DNA of 25,012 nucleotides from JBBDXI01 sp040902425. GTDB lineage: Bacteria; Planctomycetota; Phycisphaerae; Phycisphaerales; UBA1924. Numbering within the stretch: position 1 is the stretch's first letter; every line of letters starts with the position of its first letter. Below the pieces are notes generated by a model. It was not told where the DNA came from and searched no databases. It saw nothing but the letters and a program-made list of their open reading frames with translations. The DNA lies in contig JBBDXI010000060.1 in assembly GCA_040902425.1 (NCBI GenBank), positions 1 to 25,012 on the forward strand, in the 5' to 3' direction. Both the position numbers and the translations under genes were made by a program. Of the stretch, positions 1-6,987 are shown in pieces.

Positions 1-52
1 CCCCGCCGCCGCGCTGCGCCCCCCTTCCCCGCCAACGCCGCCGCCGCCGTGC

Positions 53-80
53 TCACCTCATCACCTCATCACGTCATCAC
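53..80. repeat. Octamer tandem array
   Basis: Units of 8 nt (TCACCTCA, TCACCTCA, TCACGTCA, then TCAC) lie in register beyond the 3' end of flagellin A. It is one of several 7-8-nt periodic arrays in the gene gaps of this window. The rest of positions 1-117 is C-rich low-complexity sequence in which I see no gene. Confidence 0.7.
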
Positions 81-117
81 CCCCGCCCCCCCGTTCGGCC
101 CAACCCCCCGCCCCCCT

Positions 118-157
118 CCAAAAACAAAGCCGCCCCGGCGGTTCAGGCCGGGGCGGC
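118..157 (-). terminator. Intrinsic terminator of flagellin A
   Basis: A perfect 10-bp GC stem (129-138 pairing with 148-157) with a 9-nt loop is followed, reading on the minus strand, by the T-rich run TTTGTTTTTGG (118-128). It lies 22 bp beyond the flagellin A stop codon, so it probably ends the flagellar transcript. This is a textbook rho-independent layout. Confidence 0.88.
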
Positions 158-179
158 GTGGGATTCGTGAGCGTTCAGA

Positions 180-1706
180 TTACCCCAGGAGGTTCAGCAC
201 GCTCTGCGGGGCCGCGTTGGCCAGGGCCAGGACGTTCGTCGAGGCCGCCACCAGGATCTGCGACCGCGTCAGCTGAGCCGTCTCGCTGGCGAAGTCGGCG
301 TCGCGGATGCTGCTCTCCGCCGCGGCGGTGTTCTCGACCGCGATGCCCAGCGAGCGGATGGTCCCGCCCACCGTGTTCTTCTGGAAGGCGCCCAGGCGCC
401 CGCGGAGGGCCGAGACCTGCTCGATCGCCTTGGCGACGATCTGCTGGGCCTGCGCCCCGTTGCTGTCCACGATGTTGTTGGCCTTGCCGTTGGACAGCGT
501 GGAGAGGAAGCCCAGGTCACTGGTGCCCAGCTTGCGGACCGCCACGTCGCCGATGCCGAGGCTGACCTTGCCGGCGATGTCCACGCGCCCGGCGAGCTGG
601 AAGTCGGCGCCGCCCCCGGTGAGGATCATCGTCTGGCCGGTGCCGACGGCCCCGAGGGTGGTGGCGGTGGTCTGGTCGAAGGTCATCTCGATGTCCAGGA
701 AGTCGGAGTTGACGCGCATCGTCTTGCCCCGCGAGGTAGCGCTCAGGCCGTTGATGGTCGCGCCGATGTCCTGGCCCTTGTCCTCGACGCCCTGGCTGGC
801 GGCGACCGCGTTGAAGGCGACCGCCGAGGCGGCGTCGATCGCGTTGAAGTCGTCGGCCTCCATCTTGAAGACGCCGCCGCCGGTGTTGCCGCCGTCGTGG
901 ATGATCTTCGTGGAGACGAACTCGTCCTTGCCGAAACCGGTGCTGAAGAGCCTGATGCCGTTGCTGGAGCCGGAGGCGACCACGGAGGCCTCGACCCCGG
1001 TGATCTCCTTGAAGGAGTTGATGGCGGTGACGATGTCGGACACGGCGGCCCCGTCGGCGAAGGTCAGCTCGCGGGAGCCGAGGGAGCCGGAGACCTCGAG
1101 GGTGAAGCTGCTGGTGGTGGCGCCCAGGGCGATGCTGGCGGCGCCCATCGAGAGGTACAGGCCGCCCTGCTGGGCCGACTGCGTCACGAGCACGCTCACG
1201 TCGAGCGAGGCGCCGTTGAACTTCGCGCCGTTGACGCGGAAGTCGGTGACGCCGTCGGCGACCGAGGAGACCTTGTAGTCGAAGTTGCCGTTGAGCAGCT
1301 TCATGCCCTGGAAGCTGGTGGCGCCGGCGATGCGGTCGATCGTCTGGAGGATCGAGTCGATCTGCAGCTGGTTGGCCTGCTTCTCCGAGGCCGAGAGGCC
1401 GGCGGAGCTGGCCGAGGCGGTGATGAGGCCCTGGAGCTCGGTGAGGAGCCCGGAGACCTCCTGCAGCCCGCCCTCGGCGATGTTCACGACCTGGTCGGCG
1501 CGCTCGGCGTTGCCGATCGCGGCGTTGAGGCTCTTGATCTCGGAACGCAGGTTCTCCGAGGCGATCAGGCCCGCGGGGTCGTCCTTGCCGCGGTTGATCC
1601 GGAGGCCGGTGCTCAGCCGCTCCAGCGAGGTGCGGAGCGTGCCCTGGTTGTGGCCCAGGACGCGCTGGGCGAGCAGGGACTGGACGTTGGTGTTGATCCG
1701 ACTCAT
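180..1706 (-). CDS. fliC: Flagellin A (filament subunit)
   Basis: This 508-residue flagellin is exported by the flagellar type III system and polymerises into the filament. The N-terminal D0/D1 region (about 1-140) begins MSRINTNVQSLLAQ and carries the family signature LSTGLRINRGKDDPAGL. The C-terminal D0/D1 region (last ~90 residues) contains IRDADFASETAQLTRSQIL and ends VLNLLG. The central variable region holds a flagellin hook-IN-like module (about 230-300). The ATG at 1706 was chosen because GGAGG lies 9 nt upstream and the protein then starts at the conserved N-terminus. The open frame extends about 109 codons further upstream, but that part looks like a leader, not protein. It is the last gene of the block, after flagellin B, with its own long leader and its own terminator. 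The product is near certain; which of the two flagellins is the major one cannot be read from sequence. Confidence 0.96.
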   Translation of the reverse strand: MSRINTNVQSLLAQRVLGHNQGTLRTSLERLSTGLRINRGKDDPAGLIASENLRSEIKSLNAAIGNAERADQVVNIAEGGLQEVSGLLTELQGLITASASSAGLSASEKQANQLQIDSILQTIDRIAGATSFQGMKLLNGNFDYKVSSVADGVTDFRVNGAKFNGASLDVSVLVTQSAQQGGLYLSMGAASIALGATTSSFTLEVSGSLGSRELTFADGAAVSDIVTAINSFKEITGVEASVVASGSSNGIRLFSTGFGKDEFVSTKIIHDGGNTGGGVFKMEADDFNAIDAASAVAFNAVAASQGVEDKGQDIGATINGLSATSRGKTMRVNSDFLDIEMTFDQTTATTLGAVGTGQTMILTGGGADFQLAGRVDIAGKVSLGIGDVAVRKLGTSDLGFLSTLSNGKANNIVDSNGAQAQQIVAKAIEQVSALRGRLGAFQKNTVGGTIRSLGIAVENTAAAESSIRDADFASETAQLTRSQILVAASTNVLALANAAPQSVLNLLG

Positions 1707-1710
1707 TGCA

Positions 1711-1730
1711 GAGGTCCTCCGTGAGGTGCG
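1711..1730 (-). promoter_or_regulatory. Flagellin A RBS within CsrA-type motif
   Basis: The minus strand reads CCTCACGGAGGACCTC, with GGAGG (1720-1716) 9 nt before the ATG. ACGGA matches the A-N-GGA core recognised by CsrA, and it overlaps the Shine-Dalgarno sequence. The 10-nt string TCACGGAGGA is also found in the flagellin B leader but not before csrA or fliW. CsrA bound here would block ribosome access. Binding is inferred, not shown. Confidence 0.65.
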
Positions 1731-1827
1731 GCCGACGGTGAGCGCTTCGAGACCCCGTCTTCGGTGCGTGACCCGTGTCGGCCGCTCCCTGCGGCCCCGT
1801 GTGCCAAAGGCCGCGTCAGCGACCTCG

Positions 1828-1845
1828 CCCGGCATCCGTACCGGG
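1828..1845 (-). promoter_or_regulatory. Candidate upstream CsrA hairpin, flagellin A leader
   Basis: On the minus strand CCCGG pairs with CCGGG around TACGGATG. A U-G wobble can close a six-base ACGGAU loop that presents GGA. GGA in a hairpin loop is the preferred CsrA target, and UACGGAUG resembles the selected CsrA consensus. It lies about 117 nt upstream of the GGA over the ribosome-binding site, which would give one CsrA dimer two sites. It matters only if transcription starts upstream of 1845. Confidence 0.5.
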
Positions 1846-1880
1846 CTTGCGGGCGCGGGCAACGCCGCGTCCGGGGGCGA

Positions 1881-1908
1881 ACATCGGCGGCGGAGCACGC
1901 CGGGTTGA
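1881..1908 (-). promoter_or_regulatory. Possible sigma-28-like promoter, flagellin A
   Basis: The minus strand has TCAA (1908-1905), 16 nt, then GCCGATGT (1888-1881). The flagellar sigma-28 consensus is TAAA, 15 nt, GCCGATAA, so both boxes are imperfect and the spacer is one base long. Its position in the inter-flagellin gap, downstream of the flagellin B terminator, fits an independent flagellin A promoter. The match is weak. Confidence 0.33.
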
Positions 1909-1946
1909 GCGCGCGGAGAAGTCAGGGCGGTTTTTCGCGGAACCGC

Positions 1947-1981
1947 GCAAGAAAGCACCCCGGGGTGGAACGCCCGGGGTG
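1947..1981 (-). terminator. Terminator-like hairpin after flagellin B
   Basis: A perfect 9-bp stem CACCCCGGG/CCCGGGGTG (1973-1981 with 1956-1964) with an 8-nt loop is followed on the minus strand by CTTTCTTGC. It lies about 55 bp past the flagellin B stop codon. The U-tract is interrupted, so termination may be partial. The 329-bp gap from 1707 to 2035 holds this hairpin, the candidate promoter and the leader of flagellin A, and no gene. Confidence 0.62.
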
Positions 1982-2035
1982 GTTCTGGGGCCTGGTTATC
2001 GGTCGCGCGGGGAGCCCCGTTCGGGGCCCGCACGC

Positions 2036-3607
2036 CTACCCGAGGAGCTGGAGCACCTGCTGGGCGCTGGCGTTGGCCAGGCTGAGCACCGTGGTGCCGG
2101 CGCTCTGGAGGATCTGGGCGCGGGTCAGGGCGCTGGTCTCGGCGGCGAAGTCGGCATCGCGGATCTTGCTCTCGGCGGCGGAGAGGTTCTCGAACGCCGC
2201 CTGGAGGGAGCGAACGTTGGTCTGGAGGACGTTGCGCTCGAAGGCGCCCAGGCGGCCCCGCATGACCGAGACCTCGTCGATGGCCGAGTCGAGGATCGAC
2301 GAGCCCGCGGAGAAGTCCTTCCGGTCGGCCGAGGCGGCGATGCTGTTGATCTGCCCTTCCTTGAGCGAGCTGAGGAACTGCAGCGTGCCCTGGATGAGCG
2401 TCCCGCCGAGGCTGCTGGCCGCGATCGACTGGATGCCCAGGTTCGTCTGCTGCTGCGCGGTCACCTGCGGGCCGAGCTGGAACAGGGCCCCGCCGCCGGT
2501 GATGTAGAAGCTGGATGCGGTCAGCGTGGGGTCGGCGGCGAAGCTCTCCGCGAGGATGAGCTTGAGGCTCAGGGCCTGCGAGGAGAGCGAGACGGCCAGC
2601 CCCTCGCCGGTGGCCAGGGTGCCGTTCACCAGGGCCGTGACATCCCGTCCGTTATCGTTGTCGGAGAGCGAGAGGGTCCCGTTGCCCAGGAACGTCGCCC
2701 AGTCGAACGGCGGCCCGAACGACGGGACATTGGCGTTGCCGGCGATCTGGTAGGTCTGCCACTCGGTGGGCGCCGACCCGGCGTTCAGGCGCTCGACCCG
2801 GACGAAGGACTTGGAGCCGAAGTCCATCGACTCGAAGACCATGCCCGAGCTGGCGTCCAGCACGTTGACCAGGCGCGCCTGCACGCCCGTGGTGGAGGAG
2901 GTCCGGTTGACCGCGTCCACGACGTTGGAGAGGGACTGGCCGGAGAGGATGGTGAACTCGGTGACGCCGCGGAGGCCGGCGACCTGGATTGTCGTGGTGG
3001 ACTGGATCTGGCCGTTGAAGGCGGGGCTCGCGGGATGGTCGCCCCGGAGGAACAGGGCGCCGGTCTGGGCCGAGGCCAGCACATCCACGTCCACTTTCAG
3101 CTGGCTGCTGCCGACGAAGCTGGCGCCGTAGATGCTGGCCTGGGCGATGTCGGACGCGGCCACGCCCGAGAGCGTGTAGTCCAGCGAGCCGTTGAGCAGC
3201 TTCAGGCCGCCGAAGCTGGCGGTATTGCTGATGCGGGTGATCGAGTCGATGGCGGAGTCGATCTGGAGCTGGTTCGCCTTGCGCTCCTCGGGGCTGTTGG
3301 CGCCGGTGGAGGCGGCCTCGATGATGAGGGCGCGGATGGAGTTGAGGAGGTCGGAGACCTCGGCGAGGGAGCCCTCGGTGGTGGCGATGACCGAGGAGGC
3401 GCGCTCGGAGTTCTTGATGCCCTGGTCGGCGCCCTTGATGTCGGAGCGGAGGCGCTCGGAGCTGATGAGGCCGGCGGGGTCGTCGGCGCCGCGGTTGATG
3501 CGCAGGCCGGTGGAGAGGCGGACGAGCCGGGCCTCCAGCTCGCTCCCGGCGCGGGAGAGGTTGGCGCGGGCGACGAGGCTGGGGACGTTGGTGTTGATCC
3601 GGGCCAT
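2036..3607 (-). CDS. fliC: Flagellin B (filament subunit)
   Basis: This 523-residue flagellin is a paralogue of flagellin A. It begins MARINTNVPSLVARANLSRA and has the D0/D1 signature LSTGLRINRGADDPAGLISS. It ends with IRDADFAAETSALTRAQIL followed by QQVLQLLG. The central region contains a hook-IN-like module (about 235-310, around TTIQVAGLRG and SLSNVVDAVN) and a divergent surface region, probably giving different filament properties from A. The ATG at 3607 follows GGAGG by 9 nt; 28 further in-frame upstream codons are leader. It lies 89 bp after csrA and is likely cotranscribed with it. Its ribosome-binding site is buried in a candidate CsrA hairpin (3612-3629). Product near certain. Confidence 0.96.
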   Translation of the reverse strand: MARINTNVPSLVARANLSRAGSELEARLVRLSTGLRINRGADDPAGLISSERLRSDIKGADQGIKNSERASSVIATTEGSLAEVSDLLNSIRALIIEAASTGANSPEERKANQLQIDSAIDSITRISNTASFGGLKLLNGSLDYTLSGVAASDIAQASIYGASFVGSSQLKVDVDVLASAQTGALFLRGDHPASPAFNGQIQSTTTIQVAGLRGVTEFTILSGQSLSNVVDAVNRTSSTTGVQARLVNVLDASSGMVFESMDFGSKSFVRVERLNAGSAPTEWQTYQIAGNANVPSFGPPFDWATFLGNGTLSLSDNDNGRDVTALVNGTLATGEGLAVSLSSQALSLKLILAESFAADPTLTASSFYITGGGALFQLGPQVTAQQQTNLGIQSIAASSLGGTLIQGTLQFLSSLKEGQINSIAASADRKDFSAGSSILDSAIDEVSVMRGRLGAFERNVLQTNVRSLQAAFENLSAAESKIRDADFAAETSALTRAQILQSAGTTVLSLANASAQQVLQLLG

Positions 3608-3611
3608 GGGG

Positions 3612-3629
3612 GCAATCCTCCGTGATTGC
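3612..3629 (-). promoter_or_regulatory. CsrA-type hairpin occluding flagellin B RBS
   Basis: On the minus strand GCAATC (3629-3624) pairs perfectly with GATTGC (3617-3612), leaving the six-base loop ACGGAG. The GGAGG Shine-Dalgarno spans the loop and the first base of the 3' arm. A GGA displayed in a hexaloop over the ribosome-binding site is the classic architecture of a CsrA repression site. csrA is the next gene upstream. CsrA binding is inference. Confidence 0.72.
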
Positions 3630-3668
3630 GTCGTGCGGGCGTCGGGGCGGTTTGAGGTCGGTGGGTCG

Positions 3669-3687
3669 GGCAGGCGGGACGCCTGCC
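3669..3687. repeat. Short palindrome between csrA and flagellin B
   Basis: GGCAGGCG and CGCCTGCC form a perfect 8-bp stem around GGA. There is no U-tract on either strand, so it is not a normal intrinsic terminator. The core GCGGGACGC resembles the cores of palindromes at 13903-13922 and 20998-21015. Confidence 0.7.
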
Positions 3688-3696
3688 GCACGGGTT

Positions 3697-4122
3697 CTAC
3701 GCGGTGCGACCGCTCTGGCGGCCGTTGGCGGGGTTGATCGGGGCCGGGGTGACCAGGCGGGGGCCGGTGGTGGCCGCGGGCCGGGCCTGACCGTTCAGGC
3801 CGGGGGGCGCGGGGTCGAGTCGCGAGGAGAGGCCGGCGCCGGGGGAGGCGTCGGCGGCGCGGCGCTGGCGGTTGCGGGCGGGGCCGGGTGAGATGGTGCG
3901 GCGGATGGCGTCGATGTCGCCGCTCTCGATGCTGCGGTTGAGCTGGGCGGCCTGCTCGTTCTCGCGCTTGATCGCCTCGTAGACCTCCTTGCGGTGGACG
4001 GCGATTCTCGTCGGCGCGGTGATGCCGAGGCGGACCTTGTCGCCGCGGATGTCGACGACGGTGATCTCGATCTCGTCGCCGATCATGATGGTTTCGTCGC
4101 GCTGACGTGAGAGGACCAGCAT
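3697..4122 (-). CDS. csrA: CsrA translational regulator with long C-terminal tail
   Basis: CsrA is a dimeric RNA-binding protein that represses translation by binding GGA motifs over ribosome-binding sites. Residues 1 to about 60 are canonical: MLVLSRQRDETIMIGDEIEI, then VRLGITAP and VHRKEVYEAI, with the Arg residues used for RNA contact (near 6 and in VHR) present. The protein is 141 residues, whereas the family is usually 60-75. The extra ~75 residues are rich in Pro, Ala, Arg and Gly and look disordered. The ATG at 4122 is preceded by GGAAGGAG, which itself contains two GGA motifs and could permit autoregulation. It lies between fliW, whose product antagonises CsrA in several flagellated bacteria, and the two flagellin genes. 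Confidence 0.96.
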   Translation of the reverse strand: MLVLSRQRDETIMIGDEIEITVVDIRGDKVRLGITAPTRIAVHRKEVYEAIKRENEQAAQLNRSIESGDIDAIRRTISPGPARNRQRRAADASPGAGLSSRLDPAPPGLNGQARPAATTGPRLVTPAPINPANGRQSGRTA

Positions 4123-4146
4123 TGCGAGGCTCCTTCCTTTCGTCGC

Positions 4147-4165
4147 GCCGGCCCTCCGGGCCGGC
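4147..4165 (-). repeat. GC hairpin in csrA leader
   Basis: GCCGGCCC and GGGCCGGC form a perfect 8-bp stem. On the minus strand, the sense strand for csrA, the three-base loop is GGA. It sits 25 bp before the csrA start codon. It may be a structural repeat or a CsrA autoregulatory site; there is no U-tract, so it is unlikely to be a terminator. Confidence 0.55.
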
Positions 4166-4172
4166 TTCAGAG

Positions 4173-4263
4173 ACGCAGTAACGCAGGAACGCAGCGACGC
4201 AGTTCGGATCGGGAGAGCTGGACGGGGGCCGCTGCGTCGCTGCGTCGCTCCGTCGCTGCGTTA
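4173..4263. repeat. Inverted pair of octamer arrays, fliW-csrA gap
   Basis: Positions 4173-4202 consist of 8-nt steps of ACGCAGNN (four words). Positions 4231-4263 hold the reverse-complement word family (GCTGCGTC repeats). The two arms can pair over at least 14 bp around a ~28-nt loop. The array fills most of the gap between the fliW stop (4272) and csrA. Confidence 0.72.
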
Positions 4264-4271
4264 CTCGGTGC

Positions 4272-4718
4272 TTAGGCCGTGGCGGCGCGGGCGGGCTCGC
4301 CGACTCTCATCAGGGGGTGGCGGGTGGTCCAACGCTTCTCGGCGAGGACCATCTGCTCGCCGGCGCGGGAGAGGGTGTTGATGACCAGGGGGCCCTGGAG
4401 GTTGCCGGTGAGCTGGCTGTCCACCTTGTTGACGATCACGAAGACCTGGGCATCCTCGAGGCGGGGGAGGCCCAGGTCGGCCATCTGCTCGGGGCGGATG
4501 GGGACGGAGTAGTCGGGGACGAAGAGGGCGGGGTCGGTGACGACGAAGGCGAGGGCGGGGTCGTCGAGGGACTGGAGCCAGAAGAAGCAGGCCTCTTCGC
4601 CGGGCTCCAGCAGGCAGTAGCGGCGGGCGCCCGGGAAGCCGAGCAGGCCCTTGGGGAAGGTGATGACGCGGTCTTCCGCGATCTGGATGGTTCCGAAACG
4701 GGTCGTCCTGACGTCCAT
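4272..4718 (-). CDS. fliW: FliW flagellar assembly factor
   Basis: FliW binds CsrA and relieves flagellin repression; free flagellin competes for FliW, coupling filament assembly to flagellin translation. The 148-residue product has the usual family length. It has the typical start TTRFGTIQIAEDRVITFPKG followed by LLGFPGARRY. Further family motifs are FFWLQSLDDPALAFVVTDP, VNKVDSQLTGNLQGPLVIN and a C-terminal RHPL. The ATG at 4718 is preceded by AGGAG about 8 nt upstream; 11 more in-frame codons upstream are not conserved-looking and were excluded. It lies directly upstream of csrA, with a 149-bp gap filled by repeats. Confidence 0.95.
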   Translation of the reverse strand: MDVRTTRFGTIQIAEDRVITFPKGLLGFPGARRYCLLEPGEEACFFWLQSLDDPALAFVVTDPALFVPDYSVPIRPEQMADLGLPRLEDAQVFVIVNKVDSQLTGNLQGPLVINTLSRAGEQMVLAEKRWTTRHPLMRVGEPARAATA

Positions 4719-4733
4719 TGGTGCACTCCTTGC

Positions 4734-4768
4734 TGAAAGCGCAAACCGCAAACCGCAAAGCGCAAATG
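4734..4768. repeat. Heptamer array upstream of fliW
   Basis: Five 7-nt steps (TGAAAGC, GCAAACC, GCAAACC, GCAAAGC, GCAAATG) run right up to the ribosome-binding site of fliW. The downstream context AAATGCTGGT is shared with the array upstream of flgK (8722-8742), suggesting common origin. Confidence 0.75.
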
Positions 4769-4843
4769 CTGGTCAGCCGAAGCTGGCACCTTCATCTGCG
4801 CCCGCGTTGTGCGACGGGCGCTTCGGAATCCGGCTTTCCGGCG

Positions 4844-6889
4844 CTAGCCGAGAAAGTCGAGGAGGGAGCGGGAGAACGACTGGGCGGTGACGGTGAGGGC
4901 GGCCTGGAGCTGGGTCTGGAGGAGGCTGAAGCGCGTGGCGGCCTCGGTGAAGTCGGTGTCCTGGAGCTGGGAGCGGGCCTTCTGGTCGAGCACGTTGAGG
5001 TCTTCCTGGCGGACCGTTCCGTCGATGACGCGCTTGGCGTAGCCGCCCACGAGCGCGCGGGTCTCCGCCAATCGCTTGACGGAGGACTCCAGCCGCTCTC
5101 CCGCAAGCGTTATGCCAGTCGTGTCGTTGCTCATCAGGGCGTCGCGCAGGTCGATGAGGTGGGTGAAAAGGTTGTCCACGCGGACCGTCGCCCGGTCGGC
5201 ACCCTGCCAGACGCCGGTGGTCACGTCGAAGGAGCCCGCGAGGAGGCCCAGCTGCTCGGCCGCGGGGGAGTTGTTCTCCTGCTTGATCGACGGGCTGCCG
5301 GTCCAGGCGGGGTTCTGGGCGAGGGCGATGCCGTTGGCGCCGTCGGCGAGGGAGGCGTTGAAGTCGGCGGGGACGTTGATGCCGGCGGCGGCGGCCTCGG
5401 CGTTGATGCGGTCGATCACCGACTGGACGCTGGCCATGTCCTGGGGGCGGAGGTCCACGGTGAAGCTGGTGCTACCGGGGTCGCCGAGGGTGATGGTGAA
5501 GTCGGCGTTGGCGGCGGCGCTGGGCAGGCCGCTGACGGGGTCGGTCTTGCCATCGACGATCTGGACGCCGCGCCCGTCGTTGAAGTCCGCGATGCGGGTG
5601 AGGCCGGTGAAGGAGCGGATGCCCAGGCGGGTCGCGGTGAGGCCGTTGCCGGCGATTTCCTCGATGGAGAGGGCCTGGTTGCGGCCCGCGGCCACCTCGT
5701 TGAGGACGTCGAAGCCGGTGCCGGCCTGGTTGAGCTCGACGCGGAGGCCCAGGCCGGCGGACTGGAGGGCGTTGCGGACATCGCCGAGGGTCTGGGCGGA
5801 GGAGAGGTCGATGGTGCGGGACTGGCCGAGGTTGCTGACCTTGATCTGGCCGAGCCCCCCCACCACTCCGCGCAGGGCGCTGATGGGCGTGCGCCAGGTG
5901 AGCTTCGGGTCGAGCTCAAGGCCGCTGGCGCTGGTGCTGGTGAAGGCGAGTGTGCCCGCGGCGTCGGCCAGGCCGAGGTCCTGGGCGGTGATGCCGCTGC
6001 CGGTGTCGTGGAACTGGAGGGTTCCGGCGGCGACGTCGAGGGAGAAGCCGCCGCCGGCGACGGAGACGCCGCCGGGGCCGAGGATGGTGACCGAGTTGGC
6101 CTGCTCGTAATCGCGGATGGCGGCGGTGAGGGCGTTGGCGACGTGCTGCGCGGAATCTGCGCCTGTCAGGTCCACCGGGATGCGGGCGCCGCCGTTGAAG
6201 GAGAACTCGATGCGCCCGGGGGTGACCCCCAGGCCGCGGGCGCCGCCGAGGTCGGCGAGGCGGGTGTCGAGGGTGAGGGCGGGGTCGAGGTCGGCGGTGC
6301 CGCGGATGCGGGCGGAGGTGGAGCCGAGGGAGCTGCCGCCGAGGGTGATGGGGACGCCGCTGCCGAGGTCGAGGTCGGTGAGGAGGCCGTTGCCGCGCCC
6401 GAGGTAGCGGTAGCCGCCGAGCATGGCCTCGATGGCGGGGGAGCCGGTGTTGCCGCCGCCGAAGATGGACCCGGCGACGCCCTGGCGGTTGGAGATGCCG
6501 AAGAGGGACTGGATGAGGGACTCGACGACCTGGGCCTGGGCGGCGCGCTCGCTGGCGGTGGCGCCGGTGCCGACCTGGGCGGAGGCGATGGACTTGGCCT
6601 CCAGGACGAGGTCGCTGGCGTCGCCGAGGGCCTGATCGAGGGTGGAGAGGGCGGAGTCGGCGTGCTGGAGGTTGCGGAGGCGCTGGTCGGCGCGCTCGAG
6701 GCGGCTGTCGAGGATGGCGATGGCCGCGGCCTTGGCGGCGTCGTCGCTGAAGCGGGTGATGGCCTTGCCGGAGGCCAGCTGGGCCTGGACCTGGAAGAGG
6801 GAGAGGTTGGTGCGCGCGATGGTGCTGCCCGCGGCGGTGGCCATGAGCAGGGTGGGGACGCGGGTGATGTTGGAGGGGATGGAGGACAT
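4844..6889 (-). CDS. flgL: FlgL hook-filament junction protein (HAP3)
   Basis: FlgL is the second junction protein joining the flagellar hook (via FlgK) to the filament. This one is 681 residues, about twice the enterobacterial length (~317). The helical ends match the family. The N-terminus has ITRVPTLLMATAAGSTIARTN, then VQAQLASGKAITRFSDDAA and QGVAGSIFGGGNTG. The C-terminus has EDLNVLDQKARSQLQDTDFT and ends RSLLDFLG. The extra length lies in the middle, where hook-IN-like modules are visible (about 340-400 and 470-525, with DLSSAQTLGDVRNAL and DLRPQDMASVQSVIDRIN). No Shine-Dalgarno precedes the ATG at 6889; the preceding bases are TTTGCTGATTTCCC, part of an inverted repeat. It follows flgK after 98 bp. 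Confidence 0.93.
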   Translation of the reverse strand: MSSIPSNITRVPTLLMATAAGSTIARTNLSLFQVQAQLASGKAITRFSDDAAKAAAIAILDSRLERADQRLRNLQHADSALSTLDQALGDASDLVLEAKSIASAQVGTGATASERAAQAQVVESLIQSLFGISNRQGVAGSIFGGGNTGSPAIEAMLGGYRYLGRGNGLLTDLDLGSGVPITLGGSSLGSTSARIRGTADLDPALTLDTRLADLGGARGLGVTPGRIEFSFNGGARIPVDLTGADSAQHVANALTAAIRDYEQANSVTILGPGGVSVAGGGFSLDVAAGTLQFHDTGSGITAQDLGLADAAGTLAFTSTSASGLELDPKLTWRTPISALRGVVGGLGQIKVSNLGQSRTIDLSSAQTLGDVRNALQSAGLGLRVELNQAGTGFDVLNEVAAGRNQALSIEEIAGNGLTATRLGIRSFTGLTRIADFNDGRGVQIVDGKTDPVSGLPSAAANADFTITLGDPGSTSFTVDLRPQDMASVQSVIDRINAEAAAAGINVPADFNASLADGANGIALAQNPAWTGSPSIKQENNSPAAEQLGLLAGSFDVTTGVWQGADRATVRVDNLFTHLIDLRDALMSNDTTGITLAGERLESSVKRLAETRALVGGYAKRVIDGTVRQEDLNVLDQKARSQLQDTDFTEAATRFSLLQTQLQAALTVTAQSFSRSLLDFLG

Positions 6890-6896
6890 GGGAAAT

Positions 6897-6985
6897 CAGC
6901 AAATGGCAAAGCAGCAAAGCAGCAAATGAAGAGGGGGGCCGTGTCTGCGGGTCTGATTTGCTATTTGCTGCTTTGCCATTTGCTG
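6897..6985. repeat. 22-bp perfect inverted repeat between flgK and flgL
   Basis: Positions 6897-6918 and 6964-6985 are exact reverse complements over 22 bp, separated by 45 bp. The arms consist of 7-8-nt GCAAA-type words. In the mRNA this would form a strong stem right after the flgK stop codon (6988) and 8 nt before the flgL ATG. Confidence 0.9.
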
Positions 6986-6987
6986 CT

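Noticed and set aside
53..80. CRISPR-like array at the left edge
   Set aside because: Units are 8 nt and directly adjacent, with no spacers; it is a simple tandem array.
1788..1808. Possible sigma-54 promoter TTTGGCAC before flagellin A
   Set aside because: The -24 half is present, but no TTGC-like -12 element falls at the required 10-nt spacing.
1707..2033. N-terminal 109-codon extension of flagellin A
   Set aside because: The extension lacks flagellin character, would abolish the conserved MSRINTN start, and covers the leader, ribosome-binding site and an upstream terminator hairpin.
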